Below the pieces are notes generated by a model that searched no databases, had not been told where the DNA came from, and was given only the letters and a program-made list of their open reading frames with translations. Shown here one piece after another: positions 42,680 through 51,298 of a stretch of 64,000 nucleotides of DNA (the first letter of the stretch is position 1; every line of letters starts with the position of its first letter). A program made the position numbers and the translations under genes. Where the stretch lies: NCBI RefSeq assembly GCF_020181035.1, contig NZ_JAIQYY010000023.1, forward strand, positions 80,603 to 144,602, written 5' to 3'. The DNA comes from Streptomyces sp. CoH27. GTDB taxonomy: Bacteria; Actinomycetota; Actinomycetes; Streptomycetales; Streptomycetaceae.

Positions 42680-44077
42680 CTACTTCACGCCGAGAAGCTG
42701 CTCGACGGGATCGATGGCGAAGTACACCAGGAACAGCGCCGAGACTCCCCACAGCAGCCAGTTGACCTCCCGGGCCTTGCCCAGCACCGACTTGATGAGC
42801 ACGTACGACAGGAAGCCGGCCCCGATCCCGTCGGTGATGGAGTACGTGAACGGCATCGCGGCGATGGTGAGGAACGCCGGGATGGCGATCTCGTAGCGGT
42901 CCCAGTCGATGTGCTTGACGTGGGTCATCATCAGGAAGCCCACCGCGATCAGCGCGGGCGCCGCCGCCTGGAGCGGGACGATGGTGAGCAGCGGGGTGAG
43001 GAAGAGGGCCAGGCCGAACAAGCCGCCGGTGACGACGTTGGCGAGTCCGGTGCGGGCGCCCTCGCCGACGCCGGCCGCCGACTCGATGTAGGCGGTGTTG
43101 GAGGAGGCGGAGCCGAGACCGCCGGCGACGGCGGCGGCGCCGTCGATGAACAGCACGCGGCCGATGCCGGGCACCTGTCCCTTCTCGTCCAGCAGCCCGG
43201 CCTCGGCGCTGATGCCGACGATCGTGCCCATGGCGTCGAAGAAGTCCGACAGGATCAGGGTGAAGACGAGCAGGACGGCGGTGAGCACACCGGCCTTGCC
43301 GAAGCCGCCGAACACGCTGAAGTGACCGATCAGTCCGAAGTCCGGGGCGGCGACGATCTTGTCCGGCAGCTTGGGCGTGGTCAGGCCCCAGCTCTTGATG
43401 TGGGCGACGGCGTTGATGACGATCGCGACGACGGTCATCGTCACGATGCTGATGAGGATCGCGCCCTTCACCTTCCGGGCGAGCAGCGCGATGGTGAGCA
43501 GTACGCCGAGGCAGAAGACGAGCACGGGCCAGCCGGTGAGCCGGCCGACCGCGCCGAGCTGGACCGGCACGGTGGTGTCGGCGGCGTCCGGGATACGGCT
43601 GACGAACCCGGCGTCGACAAAGCCGATGAAGGCGATGAACAGGCCGATGCCGACGCCGATCGCCTGCTTCAGCTGGTTCGGGATGGCGTTCATGATCGCT
43701 TCCCGGAGCCCGGTGAGGACCAGGAGGCAGATGATCAGGCCTTCGAGGACGACGAGGCCCATCGCGTCGGGCCAGCTCATCAGCGGGGCGAGCTGGAAGG
43801 CGACGACGGCGTTGAGGCCGAGGCCGGCGGCGATCGCGAGCGGGAGGTTGCCGCCGACACCCATGACGATCGTCATCACACAGGCCACCAGTGCGGTGGC
43901 GGTGACGAGTTGGCCGGTGTCGAGCGTGTGCCCGTACTTGTCCTTGGCACTGCCCAGGATGATCGGATTCAGGACAAGGATGTAGGCCATGGTGAAGAAC
44001 GTGGCGAAGCCGCCGCGTATCTCCCGGCCTATGGTGGATCCCCGTTCGGAGATTCTGAAGTACCCGTCGACGGACAT
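42680..44077 (-). CDS. NCS2/AzgA-family purine permease
   Basis: Integral membrane transporter of 465 aa with about 12-14 spans, related to AzgA/YicO (adenine, guanine, hypoxanthine). Its conserved blocks are GGFATFFTMAYILVLNP at residues 21-37, GLNAVVAFQL, FDAMGTIVGISAEAGLLDEKG and SSNTAYIESAAGVGEGARTGL. ATG 44077 follows aaggagttggccc. The leader contains a stem-loop. Confidence 0.92.
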   Translation of the reverse strand: MSVDGYFRISERGSTIGREIRGGFATFFTMAYILVLNPIILGSAKDKYGHTLDTGQLVTATALVACVMTIVMGVGGNLPLAIAAGLGLNAVVAFQLAPLMSWPDAMGLVVLEGLIICLLVLTGLREAIMNAIPNQLKQAIGVGIGLFIAFIGFVDAGFVSRIPDAADTTVPVQLGAVGRLTGWPVLVFCLGVLLTIALLARKVKGAILISIVTMTVVAIVINAVAHIKSWGLTTPKLPDKIVAAPDFGLIGHFSVFGGFGKAGVLTAVLLVFTLILSDFFDAMGTIVGISAEAGLLDEKGQVPGIGRVLFIDGAAAVAGGLGSASSNTAYIESAAGVGEGARTGLANVVTGGLFGLALFLTPLLTIVPLQAAAPALIAVGFLMMTHVKHIDWDRYEIAIPAFLTIAAMPFTYSITDGIGAGFLSYVLIKSVLGKAREVNWLLWGVSALFLVYFAIDPVEQLLGVK

Positions 44078-44136
44078 GGGCCAACTCCTTGTTGCCTGAT
44101 GAGCGGTGTGCGGATGCTGGCTGGATTGTTCCCCCG

Positions 44137-44204
44137 CTGAACCCGGTTCAGGTTTTCTCCGTGTTACGGATTCGGGTTCGGCGGGTCATACACCGTCCGA
44201 ACCC
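44137..44204 (-). promoter_or_regulatory. Two inverted repeats in the purine permease leader
   Basis: A dyad CTGAAC-CCG-GTTCAG lies at 44137-44151. Inverted repeat gggttcgg (44174-44181) / ccgaaccc (44197-44204) has a 15-nt spacer. Both are upstream of the minus-strand permease. They could be an operator pair or an RNA leader. They do not match the purine riboswitch fold that I know. Confidence 0.45.
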
Positions 44205-44277
44205 CCGTACATCTTCACCAAATGATCACTGATACGCTTCCGGATCTCCGTCTGAGGCACCCCCTCCGGTGGCTGCA

Positions 44278-44293
44278 TGTCATTCGCATGACA
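44278..44293. promoter_or_regulatory. TGTCAT-TCGC-ATGACA palindrome ahead of sigma gene
   Basis: A perfect 6-bp palindrome with a 4-bp spacer, 43 bp upstream of the sigma factor GTG. It lies near a repeated gagtcgt motif. It may be an operator for this transcription unit. Confidence 0.4.
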
Positions 44294-44336
44294 CTCACAG
44301 AGTCGTCCCGAGTCGTATCGAGAAGAGGTCACGCCC

Positions 44337-44906
44337 GTGGGCACAGTCGTCGACGACGCCGCCTCCGTGGAGTTCCATGCCTTCTTCGAACAGCACTACG
44401 CCGAACTCTCCCGCCTGGCCTACCTGTTGACCGGCGAGTCCGACGCCGCCGACGACCTGGCGGCGGACGCGCTGCTGGCGCTGTGGCACCGCTGGGACCG
44501 GGTACGCGGCGCCGACCATCCGGTGGCGTACGCCCGGGGCGTGGTCGCCAACCTGGCCCGCACCCGGATCCGCAGCGCGGTGCGCGAACGGCGCCGGATC
44601 GCGCTGTTCTGGTCGCACCGCGAGGAGAAGACCGAGAACCCGGACGTGGCCGGGGTGGTGGACGTGCAGGAGGCGCTGCGCAGACTGCCGTTCCGCAAAC
44701 GGGCCTGCGTGGTGCTGCGGCACGCGTTCGACCTCTCGGAGAAGGACACCGCGCTCGCGCTCGGGGTGTCGGTGGGTACGGTTAAGAGCCAGACGTCCAA
44801 GGGCATGGCCGAGCTGCAAAGATTGCTCGGCCCGCAGGGCGATCCGCGGCGGATGCACGCGGTGATGGCGACCCGGGGCGGCGAGAGCGGAGGACGGAAC
44901 CGATGA
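44337..44906 (+). CDS. ECF/SigE-family RNA polymerase sigma factor
   Basis: A 189-aa sigma70-family factor with region 2 (EQHYAELSRLAYLLTGESDAADDLAADALLALWHRW, residues about 16-52) and region 4 with a helix-turn-helix (DLSEKDTALALGVSVGTVKSQTSKGM). GTG 44337 has gaagagg upstream. Its stop overlaps the ATG of the membrane protein gene, so the two form a unit in which the second product is probably its regulator. It resembles actinobacterial SigE-family proteins, not the sporulation sigma factors. Confidence 0.9.
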   Translation: MGTVVDDAASVEFHAFFEQHYAELSRLAYLLTGESDAADDLAADALLALWHRWDRVRGADHPVAYARGVVANLARTRIRSAVRERRRIALFWSHREEKTENPDVAGVVDVQEALRRLPFRKRACVVLRHAFDLSEKDTALALGVSVGTVKSQTSKGMAELQRLLGPQGDPRRMHAVMATRGGESGGRNR

Positions 44907-45745
44907 GGCAGCAGGACGTGCACGACGAGCTGCGCGCCCGGCTGCACGAAGCGGCCGAGGCCCATGAGCCCGACCGCGCGCGCATCCTGGCCCGCGTGGA
45001 ACGCGGCATGGCCGCGCCCGCCCGCTCCGCTCGCGTCACCCGTTCCGCCCACCGGGCCACGCGATCGCCGGTGCTCGGCTGGGCACGGGTGGTCGGGGCC
45101 ACGGCGGCGGTCGCCGGGGTGCTCGCCGTCGGCGGGTACGCGGTGGCGTCCGCGGTGAAGGACAAGCCTCCCGCGGAACAGACGGTGGCGGTCTCGCCGA
45201 CGCCCACGCCGTCCCCGGACGCGACCTCGCGCCCACCAGCTCCCTCCGGTCCGGCCCCGGGCACGGGCGGCACGCACTCCGCGCACGCACCGAGTGCCTC
45301 GCCGTCCCGCACGCCGGGAGCCTCCGGACAGCCGCCCGTCGCCCACAGCGAGCAGGACGGCCCGCTGTGGTCGGACGGCTCGGTGGACTCGCACAGCAAC
45401 GACTTCTGGGCGCAGAGCAATCTGACCCTGAAGACCTCGAAGCAACTGAGCGCGCTCACCGTGGAGTTGAAGGTCGCCCAGACCGGCGGAGTGTCCTCGA
45501 CGGGCGCTTGGCGCTCCCTGCCGGAGACGGACTTCACACAGACGGTGCAGGAGCGGGACGGCTTCCTCGTCTACACCTGGACCCTCAAAGAGGGCCGTAC
45601 GGTCCCGGCGGGCGAGTGGGTGTTCGCGGGGCAGTACAACCACGAGCGCGGTGGCCGGGACGCGAAGCGCGACGGCTACACGATCACGGGCACCGCGGAC
45701 GGCAAGCCGTACACGGTGAAGGGCGACTTCGCACAGCACGGCTGA
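44903..45745 (+). CDS. Single-span membrane protein, candidate anti-sigma/sensor partner
   Basis: A 280-aa protein with a 55-residue cytoplasmic N-terminus rich in charged residues, one membrane helix (about residues 57-83), a Pro/Ser/Thr/Ala-rich linker (95-150) and a C-terminal extracellular domain (about 155-280). The domain has VPAGEWVFAGQYNHERGG, which is beta-rich and not an assignable family to me. It is translationally coupled to the sigma gene. This layout fits an RsgI-like anti-sigma factor, but the N-terminus lacks a recognisable anti-sigma zinc motif. Confidence 0.65.
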   Translation: MRQQDVHDELRARLHEAAEAHEPDRARILARVERGMAAPARSARVTRSAHRATRSPVLGWARVVGATAAVAGVLAVGGYAVASAVKDKPPAEQTVAVSPTPTPSPDATSRPPAPSGPAPGTGGTHSAHAPSASPSRTPGASGQPPVAHSEQDGPLWSDGSVDSHSNDFWAQSNLTLKTSKQLSALTVELKVAQTGGVSSTGAWRSLPETDFTQTVQERDGFLVYTWTLKEGRTVPAGEWVFAGQYNHERGGRDAKRDGYTITGTADGKPYTVKGDFAQHG

Positions 45746-45773
45746 CCGGCCACGACGGACCCACGGACTCAAT

Positions 45774-45896
45774 CCATGGTCGCCCCGATGACACCGGACC
45801 CGGTCGTCAGAAACGTCGTGGCCGGCAGCGAGCCGTCGGAGCCACGGGCGCCGTACACGGAACTCGCGTCGGTCGACGTGAAGGCCGGCGTACCCA
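45774..45896 (-). pseudogene. Relic of a PL9-type pectate lyase C-terminus
   Basis: Read on the minus strand, this segment encodes about 40 residues ending in TGSGVIGATMD and a stop. They align well with the last 40 residues of the intact pectate lyase at 47557-48666, which end in TGSTTIGATMN; shared pieces include SDGSLP and TTFLTTGS. The upstream rest of the gene is missing. It lies 28 bp after the membrane protein gene and is cut off at a junction with another fragment at about 45890. Confidence 0.8.
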
Positions 45897-46010
45897 CGCG
45901 GCAAGTGGACCGAGTCCACGGACCACGCGCTGCCGGCGAGCCCCCGCCACGGCACGGTGCTGCCGGTGACGGGGGCGGAGTACGAGCGGCTGCTCAGGAC
46001 GTACGGCTGA
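45891..46010 (+). pseudogene. Plus-strand gene tail fragment joined to the lyase relic
   Basis: Forty codons (YPRGKWTEST...RHGTVLPVTGAEYERLLRTYG, then tga) on the plus strand have a natural protein-like composition but no start. They abut the minus-strand lyase relic. The tail resembles the end of a secreted or sugar-active enzyme, but I cannot name the family. It is probably a second deleted gene. Confidence 0.4.
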
Positions 46011-46022
46011 GCGGCGGGGCCG

Positions 46023-46820
46023 TCAGGAGACGAAGTACGTCGGGTTGGGCAGCTTGTACGTCCGGTCGGCGTAGCCGCCGTCCAGGTCCGAGTACTGGTC
46101 GCCGAAGTTGGCGATGATCTCGTAGCCGAGGTCGTCCTCGATGTGCTTGCGGGTGCCGGACTTGTACTGCACGGTCGTGCAGGTCCAGGTGCCCGGGGTG
46201 GCGCAGTCGCTCAGGTAGGCCGGCGGGTTGGCCTTGTCCTTGAGGAACATGTGGTCGGCGTCGAGGTTCACATCGGCGCCGACCTTCTTCAGGTTGGCGA
46301 CGGCGGCGGTGCGCTGCGCCTCGCTCAGGCCGGAGTTGTAGAAGACCTCGACGCCCTTGGACTCGGCGTACCGGACCAGCTCGGGGCTGCCGAAGACCGC
46401 CGGCCGGTCGGCTCGGTTCACGTAGTCGTTCCACGTAGCGGAACTGAACGTGTAGTTGTACCGCTTCTCGTAGTCCAGGCTGAGCAGCAGCGTGTCGTCG
46501 ATGTCGAACATCACGGCCGGCTTCTCACCGTGCCGGTGCGCCTTGCGCGCGGCCTTGTCGATGTAGGCCTTGGCCTCGGCGTCGATCCCGGCCAGGTCCT
46601 TGGCGTACGGGCTGTCCGGGGACGCCTGATAGACACCGTTGCTGTCGAGGCTGGTGCCGTAGTAGCTGTCGATGTCCTTCACCAACTGCCCGATGTTGTA
46701 GGGCTCGTGGGTGGAGTTCGCCGTCGACTGGCGGGCACCGGCCGCGCCCGCGCCGTACAGCGCGACGCCGGCGAGGGCGCAGGCGGCACCGAGGGCGACG
46801 GCTCTGTGGGACTTCCGCAT
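46023..46820 (-). CDS. Secreted HAD-superfamily (subfamily IIIB) acid phosphatase
   Basis: A 265-aa exported protein. It has an N-terminal signal peptide (basic start, hydrophobic core, AGAAGARQ), then a HAD IIIB acid phosphatase with the catalytic Asp pair in VMFDIDDTLLLS. SGLSEAQRTAAVANL and FGDQYSDLDGGY give the other HAD motifs. It is expected to release phosphate from organic esters outside the cell. ATG 46820 is preceded by ccggag. It lacks an obvious PHO box in its leader. Confidence 0.9.
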   Translation of the reverse strand: MRKSHRAVALGAACALAGVALYGAGAAGARQSTANSTHEPYNIGQLVKDIDSYYGTSLDSNGVYQASPDSPYAKDLAGIDAEAKAYIDKAARKAHRHGEKPAVMFDIDDTLLLSLDYEKRYNYTFSSATWNDYVNRADRPAVFGSPELVRYAESKGVEVFYNSGLSEAQRTAAVANLKKVGADVNLDADHMFLKDKANPPAYLSDCATPGTWTCTTVQYKSGTRKHIEDDLGYEIIANFGDQYSDLDGGYADRTYKLPNPTYFVS

Positions 46821-46878
46821 GGATTCTCCGGATCTGGTGGTTGGAGTGACGTACCAGGTCAGAGACTGTCTACGCGCA

Positions 46879-46905
46879 TAACACCCGGCCCGGCGAGGGG
46901 TGTTA
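46879..46905. promoter_or_regulatory. Inverted repeat upstream of the acid phosphatase
   Basis: Arms taacaccc (46879-46886) and gggtgtta (46898-46905) with an 11-nt GC-rich loop lie 59 bp upstream of the phosphatase ATG and 105 bp upstream of the divergent orphan gene. It may be an operator or hairpin. Confidence 0.45.
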
Positions 46906-47009
46906 CGCGATCGATATACTTTGTTCCGCCCCTCGCGCAGGACGGCAAGCCGCGCGGGCTGTCGAGTCCGGCTTCGATCCAGGCGCTGTGGTGGGCGAGG
47001 ATCGTGGGC

Positions 47010-47468
47010 ATGAGATTCGTCGATGTCCACTGGCAGGAACACGGGTTTTTTCTGGACCCGAGGGCCTACCTGGCCGAACTGCCCAGCCTCCGTGGCGTGT
47101 TGCCCTCGGGCGCCTGGGCCTTCGTCTCCGATCCTGGGCACTACGACATCCCGGGTGCCACGCGCTGTGTGAAGGATCTGGAGCTGGCCGGGATCCAGCC
47201 GGCCACCGACAAGAGCGGCAGGCTGGTTCTGGACTTCGCGCCCAACAAGTGGAAGCACGACTCGGGCCTGCGCATCAGCTACTCGGGGGTGCGGCACTTC
47301 GCCGTCGACTACCGGCACTCCATCGACTGGATGGCGGTCGACACGGTGCTCCTGGACGAGATCCTTCCCGACGAGGACGGCGGCTGTGTGCACGAGATCG
47401 AGCTGACCGACGCGACCGTCACCGTGCGGTGCCAGGATCTGGAGGCGGTGTGGGGCAGCACCGGGTGA
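47010..47468 (+). CDS. Orphan protein of unknown function
   Basis: A 152-aa soluble, mildly acidic protein with no signal peptide or membrane segment. It begins MRFVDVHWQEHGFFLDPR at ATG 47010, with gagga at 46996-47000. Its codon use and base composition are typical of Streptomyces genes, and the frame continues upstream without a better start. I recognise no domain. It is divergent from the acid phosphatase gene and convergent with the PL9 lyase. Confidence 0.65.
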   Translation: MRFVDVHWQEHGFFLDPRAYLAELPSLRGVLPSGAWAFVSDPGHYDIPGATRCVKDLELAGIQPATDKSGRLVLDFAPNKWKHDSGLRISYSGVRHFAVDYRHSIDWMAVDTVLLDEILPDEDGGCVHEIELTDATVTVRCQDLEAVWGSTG

Positions 47469-47556
47469 CATGGCCGGCCTCGGAGGCCTCGGTACGGCCG
47501 GCTCGGCCGGCCATGTCCCGTCCGTCAGTCCGTCAGTCCGGCCGGCCGTCCGGCCG

Positions 47557-48666
47557 TCAGTTCATCGTCGCGCCGATCGTCGTGCTGCCCGTCGTCAGGA
47601 ACGTCGTGTCCGGCAGGGAGCCGTCCGACGTGCGGGCGTTGTAGACGGTGGTGGCGTCCGTGGAGATGAAGGACGGGGTGGAGATGCCGGAGTCCCAGTT
47701 GTTGCCGGCCGAGGTCACGTTGGAGCCCTTGCTGACCAGGCCGCTGCCGTTGCCGACCGCCAGGTTCTTGCCGAGCTTCGCCGAGCTGGTCGCGAAGTAG
47801 TAGCCCCACTTGGCGTTCGCGTAGGCCGTCGTGCGGTTGATGACGATCGACCCGGTGTTGGAGTTCTCCGTGAACCCGTTGCCGGAGTTGTCCCAGGCGG
47901 CGGAGTTGTTGACGACGTGGGCGACTGTGACGCCGTTGCCGCCCAGCTTGAACCCGTTGCCGTTGCCCTCGAAGGCGCTGTCGCCCCAGCGGTTCTTGCC
48001 GTTGCCGAAGGACCAGGTGTGCTCGATGGTCACCGGGGAGGAGAAGGACCACAGGTCGATGCCGTCGTCCGAGTTGTTGAAGAGCCGGGCTCCGGTGACC
48101 AGGTTCCCGGTGCCCGAGCCGAACTTGATGGCGACTCCGTCGGCGTTCTGGCCGTGCGTGGCGGCGTCGTAGTTGCCGTAACTGTCCAGGTTCTTCACGG
48201 TGTTGTTCACCGTGCCGTCCCCGGTCAGCGTGAAGCCGGAGTCGCCGTTGTCGATCGTCTTGTCGTTGTTCCAGTACGTCCCGGTGCAGGACTGGCAGAC
48301 GACGGCGTGGCTGGGCCCGTTCTGGAAGGTGATGTCGGAGACGTTCCAGTAGTCGGCCGTCAGTTTGAAGATCCAGGAGCCCGACGGCAGCGACGAGCCG
48401 TCTATCTTCACCGTCTCCGAGCCGTACGCCGTCAGGGTGACCGGGGCGGAGGAGGTGCCGTTGGCCGTGGACTGGAGGGTGGCCGTCGGGTAGTAGGTGC
48501 CGCCGCGGACCTGGATGACCTCTCCGGCGGTGGCGTTCTTGATGGCGTTCGCCAGGTCCGTGGAGTTGCTGACCACGACCGTGGCGGCGTGTGCGGGCGT
48601 GGCGAGCAGGCCGAGCCCGCCGGCGGCCACGGAGAGTGCGAGGAATGTGCTCTTGATGCGACGCAT
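47557..48666 (-). CDS. Secreted PL9-family pectate lyase
   Basis: Extracellular polygalacturonate lyase of 369 aa. It has a Sec signal peptide (ending in PAHA), then a right-handed parallel beta-helix. The PL9 hallmarks are GENADG-like HGQNADGVAIKFGSG, NNSDDGIDLWS, WSFGNGKNRWG, GNGNGFKLGGN and NGFTENSNTG. The Asp residues of NADG and SDDG are the expected Ca2+ ligands. ATG 48666 gives the signal peptide. A 40-residue relic of a similar gene end lies at 45.8 kb. It is the last gene of the pectin cluster. Confidence 0.93.
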   Translation of the reverse strand: MRRIKSTFLALSVAAGGLGLLATPAHAATVVVSNSTDLANAIKNATAGEVIQVRGGTYYPTATLQSTANGTSSAPVTLTAYGSETVKIDGSSLPSGSWIFKLTADYWNVSDITFQNGPSHAVVCQSCTGTYWNNDKTIDNGDSGFTLTGDGTVNNTVKNLDSYGNYDAATHGQNADGVAIKFGSGTGNLVTGARLFNNSDDGIDLWSFSSPVTIEHTWSFGNGKNRWGDSAFEGNGNGFKLGGNGVTVAHVVNNSAAWDNSGNGFTENSNTGSIVINRTTAYANAKWGYYFATSSAKLGKNLAVGNGSGLVSKGSNVTSAGNNWDSGISTPSFISTDATTVYNARTSDGSLPDTTFLTTGSTTIGATMN

Positions 48667-48689
48667 GACGTGCGGGTCCTTTCGTCGGC

Positions 48690-49835
48690 TCAGAGCGAGC
48701 GGCTGTGGTGTCGGGGATTCCAGTCGCCGAGGTAGGCGGCCGGGGTGTACCGCACTGCCTCGGCAGGGGTGAGCTGGGGCCGGTCGGCGGGGACGGTGAT
48801 CACCGCGCCGGGCCCGGTGTTGCGGTACTCGGCGAAGCGCATGGACTGCCACGGGTAGGCGTCCGACATGGTGGTGTAGGGGGCGACCGCGTCGATGCCG
48901 GGGCCGAGCCAGGTGTCGCGGACGGTGAGCATCGGGCGGGCCGTGGTGTCGGAGCCGGGCACCCAGGGCCGGGCCAGCTTGTAGGCCGCGTCCGGGGCCG
49001 CGCTGCTGACGTGACCGCGTACGACCAGGTAGCCGCGGGGGTTGGCCACGGCGGTGGAGGGCGCGAAGACGAAGCCGTACGGCGGCGCGGGCACGTCCGT
49101 CCGGTCGAGGGTGCGGAAGTGGCAGTGCTCGTACACCGCCGTGGCCCGGCCGAAGACGAAGTCGACGTCGCCTTCGACGTAGCAGTGGGCGTAGTACTGG
49201 CGGGCGAAGGCCGTGAGGGCCATGGAGTCGGCGTACAGGGTGTCCTGGTGGCCGAGGAAACGGCAGTACAGGAAGGCGCTGCGGTCGCCCTGCACCTTGA
49301 TCGCGACCGCCTGGGTGCCGCTGATGCCGGGGTGGTCGGCGCGCAGCCAGTCGTTGGCGAAGGTGATCCAGCGGGCCGTGAAACCGGCGGGCTGGACGGT
49401 CACCGTGGCCGAGCCGGTCGTGCCGTACGTGCCGCCGCCGGGCTTGGGGGTGCCGGCCGCGTTGTCGTAGACGATCACGACGTCCCGGGGATCCTCGGTG
49501 GCGCCGATCCAGGTCATCTCCGTACGGGTGGCGTCGACGGCGACCGTCTCGCGGTAGGTGCCGGGGGCGAGGACGAGGGTGCGGCCGGTGCCGGTGGCGG
49601 CGGTCACTGCGGCCTGGACGCCGGTGAAGTCGCCCCGGCCCTGCGGGTCGACGTACAGGGTCTGCGGGGTCAGCCGGCGGGCCGGGGAACCGTACCGGCC
49701 GAACGGGCCCGGCGCCCCGGCGGCGTGCGCGGGGACGGTACCGAGGCCGACGAGGCCGAGTGCGGCGGCGGCCCCGGCGCTCACGGTGAGGAAACCCCTT
49801 CTGGACAGGGGGAGTTGGGGCGAGGGCATGGTCAT
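48690..49835 (-). CDS. Secreted CE8-family pectinesterase
   Basis: Pectin methylesterase (381 aa) that removes methyl groups from homogalacturonan so that lyases can act. The N-terminus is a Tat signal (SRRGFLTVSAG). The beta-helix has catalytic GHQDTLY, GDVDFVFG and RPW motifs; the conserved Asp residues are in the first two. ATG 49835 has aagga just upstream. It is followed 23 bp later by the PL9 lyase gene. Confidence 0.94.
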   Translation of the reverse strand: MTMPSPQLPLSRRGFLTVSAGAAAALGLVGLGTVPAHAAGAPGPFGRYGSPARRLTPQTLYVDPQGRGDFTGVQAAVTAATGTGRTLVLAPGTYRETVAVDATRTEMTWIGATEDPRDVVIVYDNAAGTPKPGGGTYGTTGSATVTVQPAGFTARWITFANDWLRADHPGISGTQAVAIKVQGDRSAFLYCRFLGHQDTLYADSMALTAFARQYYAHCYVEGDVDFVFGRATAVYEHCHFRTLDRTDVPAPPYGFVFAPSTAVANPRGYLVVRGHVSSAAPDAAYKLARPWVPGSDTTARPMLTVRDTWLGPGIDAVAPYTTMSDAYPWQSMRFAEYRNTGPGAVITVPADRPQLTPAEAVRYTPAAYLGDWNPRHHSRSL

Positions 49836-49917
49836 GCTCCTTCGCGGTGCGTGCGGCTCTGGGAAGCGGGAGGGCGAAGGCGGCCGGGGCGGTGGGGTGC
49901 GCGCCCCGGCCGGCGGT

Positions 49918-51255
49918 TCAGCACAGGTGGCCGGCGCCTGCCTGGTGGTCGACGATGCCCGGCACGGCCTGGGCCGGGTCCACCTTCGTCCGCAGGGTCG
50001 GGGTCCAGCCCGCGCCGGACTGGAGGATCTCGCTCGGCACCTGGGCGTTGTGGACGGCGATCAGGTCGGTCGGGACGCCGTTGACGTAGTTGTCGTCGGC
50101 GGTGATCGGCGCCTCCTTCCACTTCTTCAGGATCGTGCCCGCCTGGACGCCGTCCGGGAGGGTGAACGCGTTGTGCTCGGCGACGATCTGGGACTCCATG
50201 CCGATGCCGTAGCTGTAGACGTAGTCGGTGCCGCCCGCGACGAAGTGGTTGTCGTAGGAGTCGACCTTGCCGAAGCGGACGCGCGGGGCGCGCTCCAGCA
50301 CGTTCGTGTACAGGTTGTGGTGCAGGGTGACCCTGAGGTGGCCCCGGTCGATCGCGGCGGTGGCGGCGCCGTCGCTGTTGCCGATGAGGGTCGTCTTGTC
50401 GTGGTCCGCGAAGACGTTCCAGGACGCGGTGACGAGGTCGGACCCCTTGACGATGTCCATCTCGCCGTCGTGCTGCTCGTAGATCCGCCCGTAGTAGGAC
50501 GGCAGGGAGCTGTCGGGGTGGTCGCCGTCGGTGAAGGTGTTGTGGTCCAGCCAGATGTGCGTGGCGCCGTAGACGGTCACGTCGTCGTACTCGGAGTTCC
50601 AGTTGCCGACGGCGGTGTCGGTCGGGTCCCACTGCGGGAAGCAGTCGAGGGCGCTCTGGAAGCGCAGGTTGCGGACGATGACGTTGTCCACGCCCTTGAT
50701 CACCAGGTTGGCGCCCTGGAATCCGGCGTCCTTGCCGATGCCGATGATCGTCGTGTTGGCCGGGACGTTCGCCTCGACGTAGGCGGCCTGGTCGGCCTCG
50801 GAGGCGCGGCGCAGGCCCTCGGGGCTGTCGGCGGGCTCGCCGTCGAGTTTCTTGGTACGGCCCCACACCGCGGGGTCGTAGGTCTTCAGGTAGGTGGCGA
50901 AGTCGTACCCGGGCACGGCGAACGAGCCGCAGCTGGGCTCGTCGGCGCGGATGGTCCCCTGGACACGGATGATCTTCGGTGCGCTGCCGCCGTCCTTGAG
51001 GGCCGCCTTGAACTGGTCCCAGGTGGTGACGGTGTACACGTGCGCCGAGTCGGCGGCGGCACCGCCGGTGGTCCCCGAGCCGTCCGCCGCCCAGCCGTCG
51101 TTCGCGGGCAGCACCTGCCGGTCCAGGCCGGCCCGCAGACCGGGCTGGGCGAAGGCGGATGCGGATGCGGAAGTGGTGCCGGTGACGGCGAGGGCCAGGG
51201 CCGTGCAGCCCACCAGCGTTACTATGACACGTCCATGACATTTCTGTGTACGCAC
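49918..51255 (-). CDS. Secreted PL1-family pectate lyase
   Basis: A 445-aa extracellular lyase. It has a signal peptide (VTLVGCTALALAVTG region), then the PL1 beta-helix with IWLDHNTFTDGDH (the conserved vWiDH motif) and ERAPRVRFGKV, which carries the catalytic Arg. GTG 51255 is preceded by gaggag; an open frame extends upstream. It starts 43 bp after the acetylesterase gene end. Confidence 0.94.
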   Translation of the reverse strand: MRTQKCHGRVIVTLVGCTALALAVTGTTSASASAFAQPGLRAGLDRQVLPANDGWAADGSGTTGGAAADSAHVYTVTTWDQFKAALKDGGSAPKIIRVQGTIRADEPSCGSFAVPGYDFATYLKTYDPAVWGRTKKLDGEPADSPEGLRRASEADQAAYVEANVPANTTIIGIGKDAGFQGANLVIKGVDNVIVRNLRFQSALDCFPQWDPTDTAVGNWNSEYDDVTVYGATHIWLDHNTFTDGDHPDSSLPSYYGRIYEQHDGEMDIVKGSDLVTASWNVFADHDKTTLIGNSDGAATAAIDRGHLRVTLHHNLYTNVLERAPRVRFGKVDSYDNHFVAGGTDYVYSYGIGMESQIVAEHNAFTLPDGVQAGTILKKWKEAPITADDNYVNGVPTDLIAVHNAQVPSEILQSGAGWTPTLRTKVDPAQAVPGIVDHQAGAGHLC

Positions 51256-51298
51256 TGTGCGGGTCTCCTCGATATGACTCGATATGAGAGGCAAGCGG

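Noticed and set aside
44078..44336. Purine riboswitch ahead of the NCS2 permease
   Set aside because: The dyads do not fit the three-way junction that I know for the purine class.
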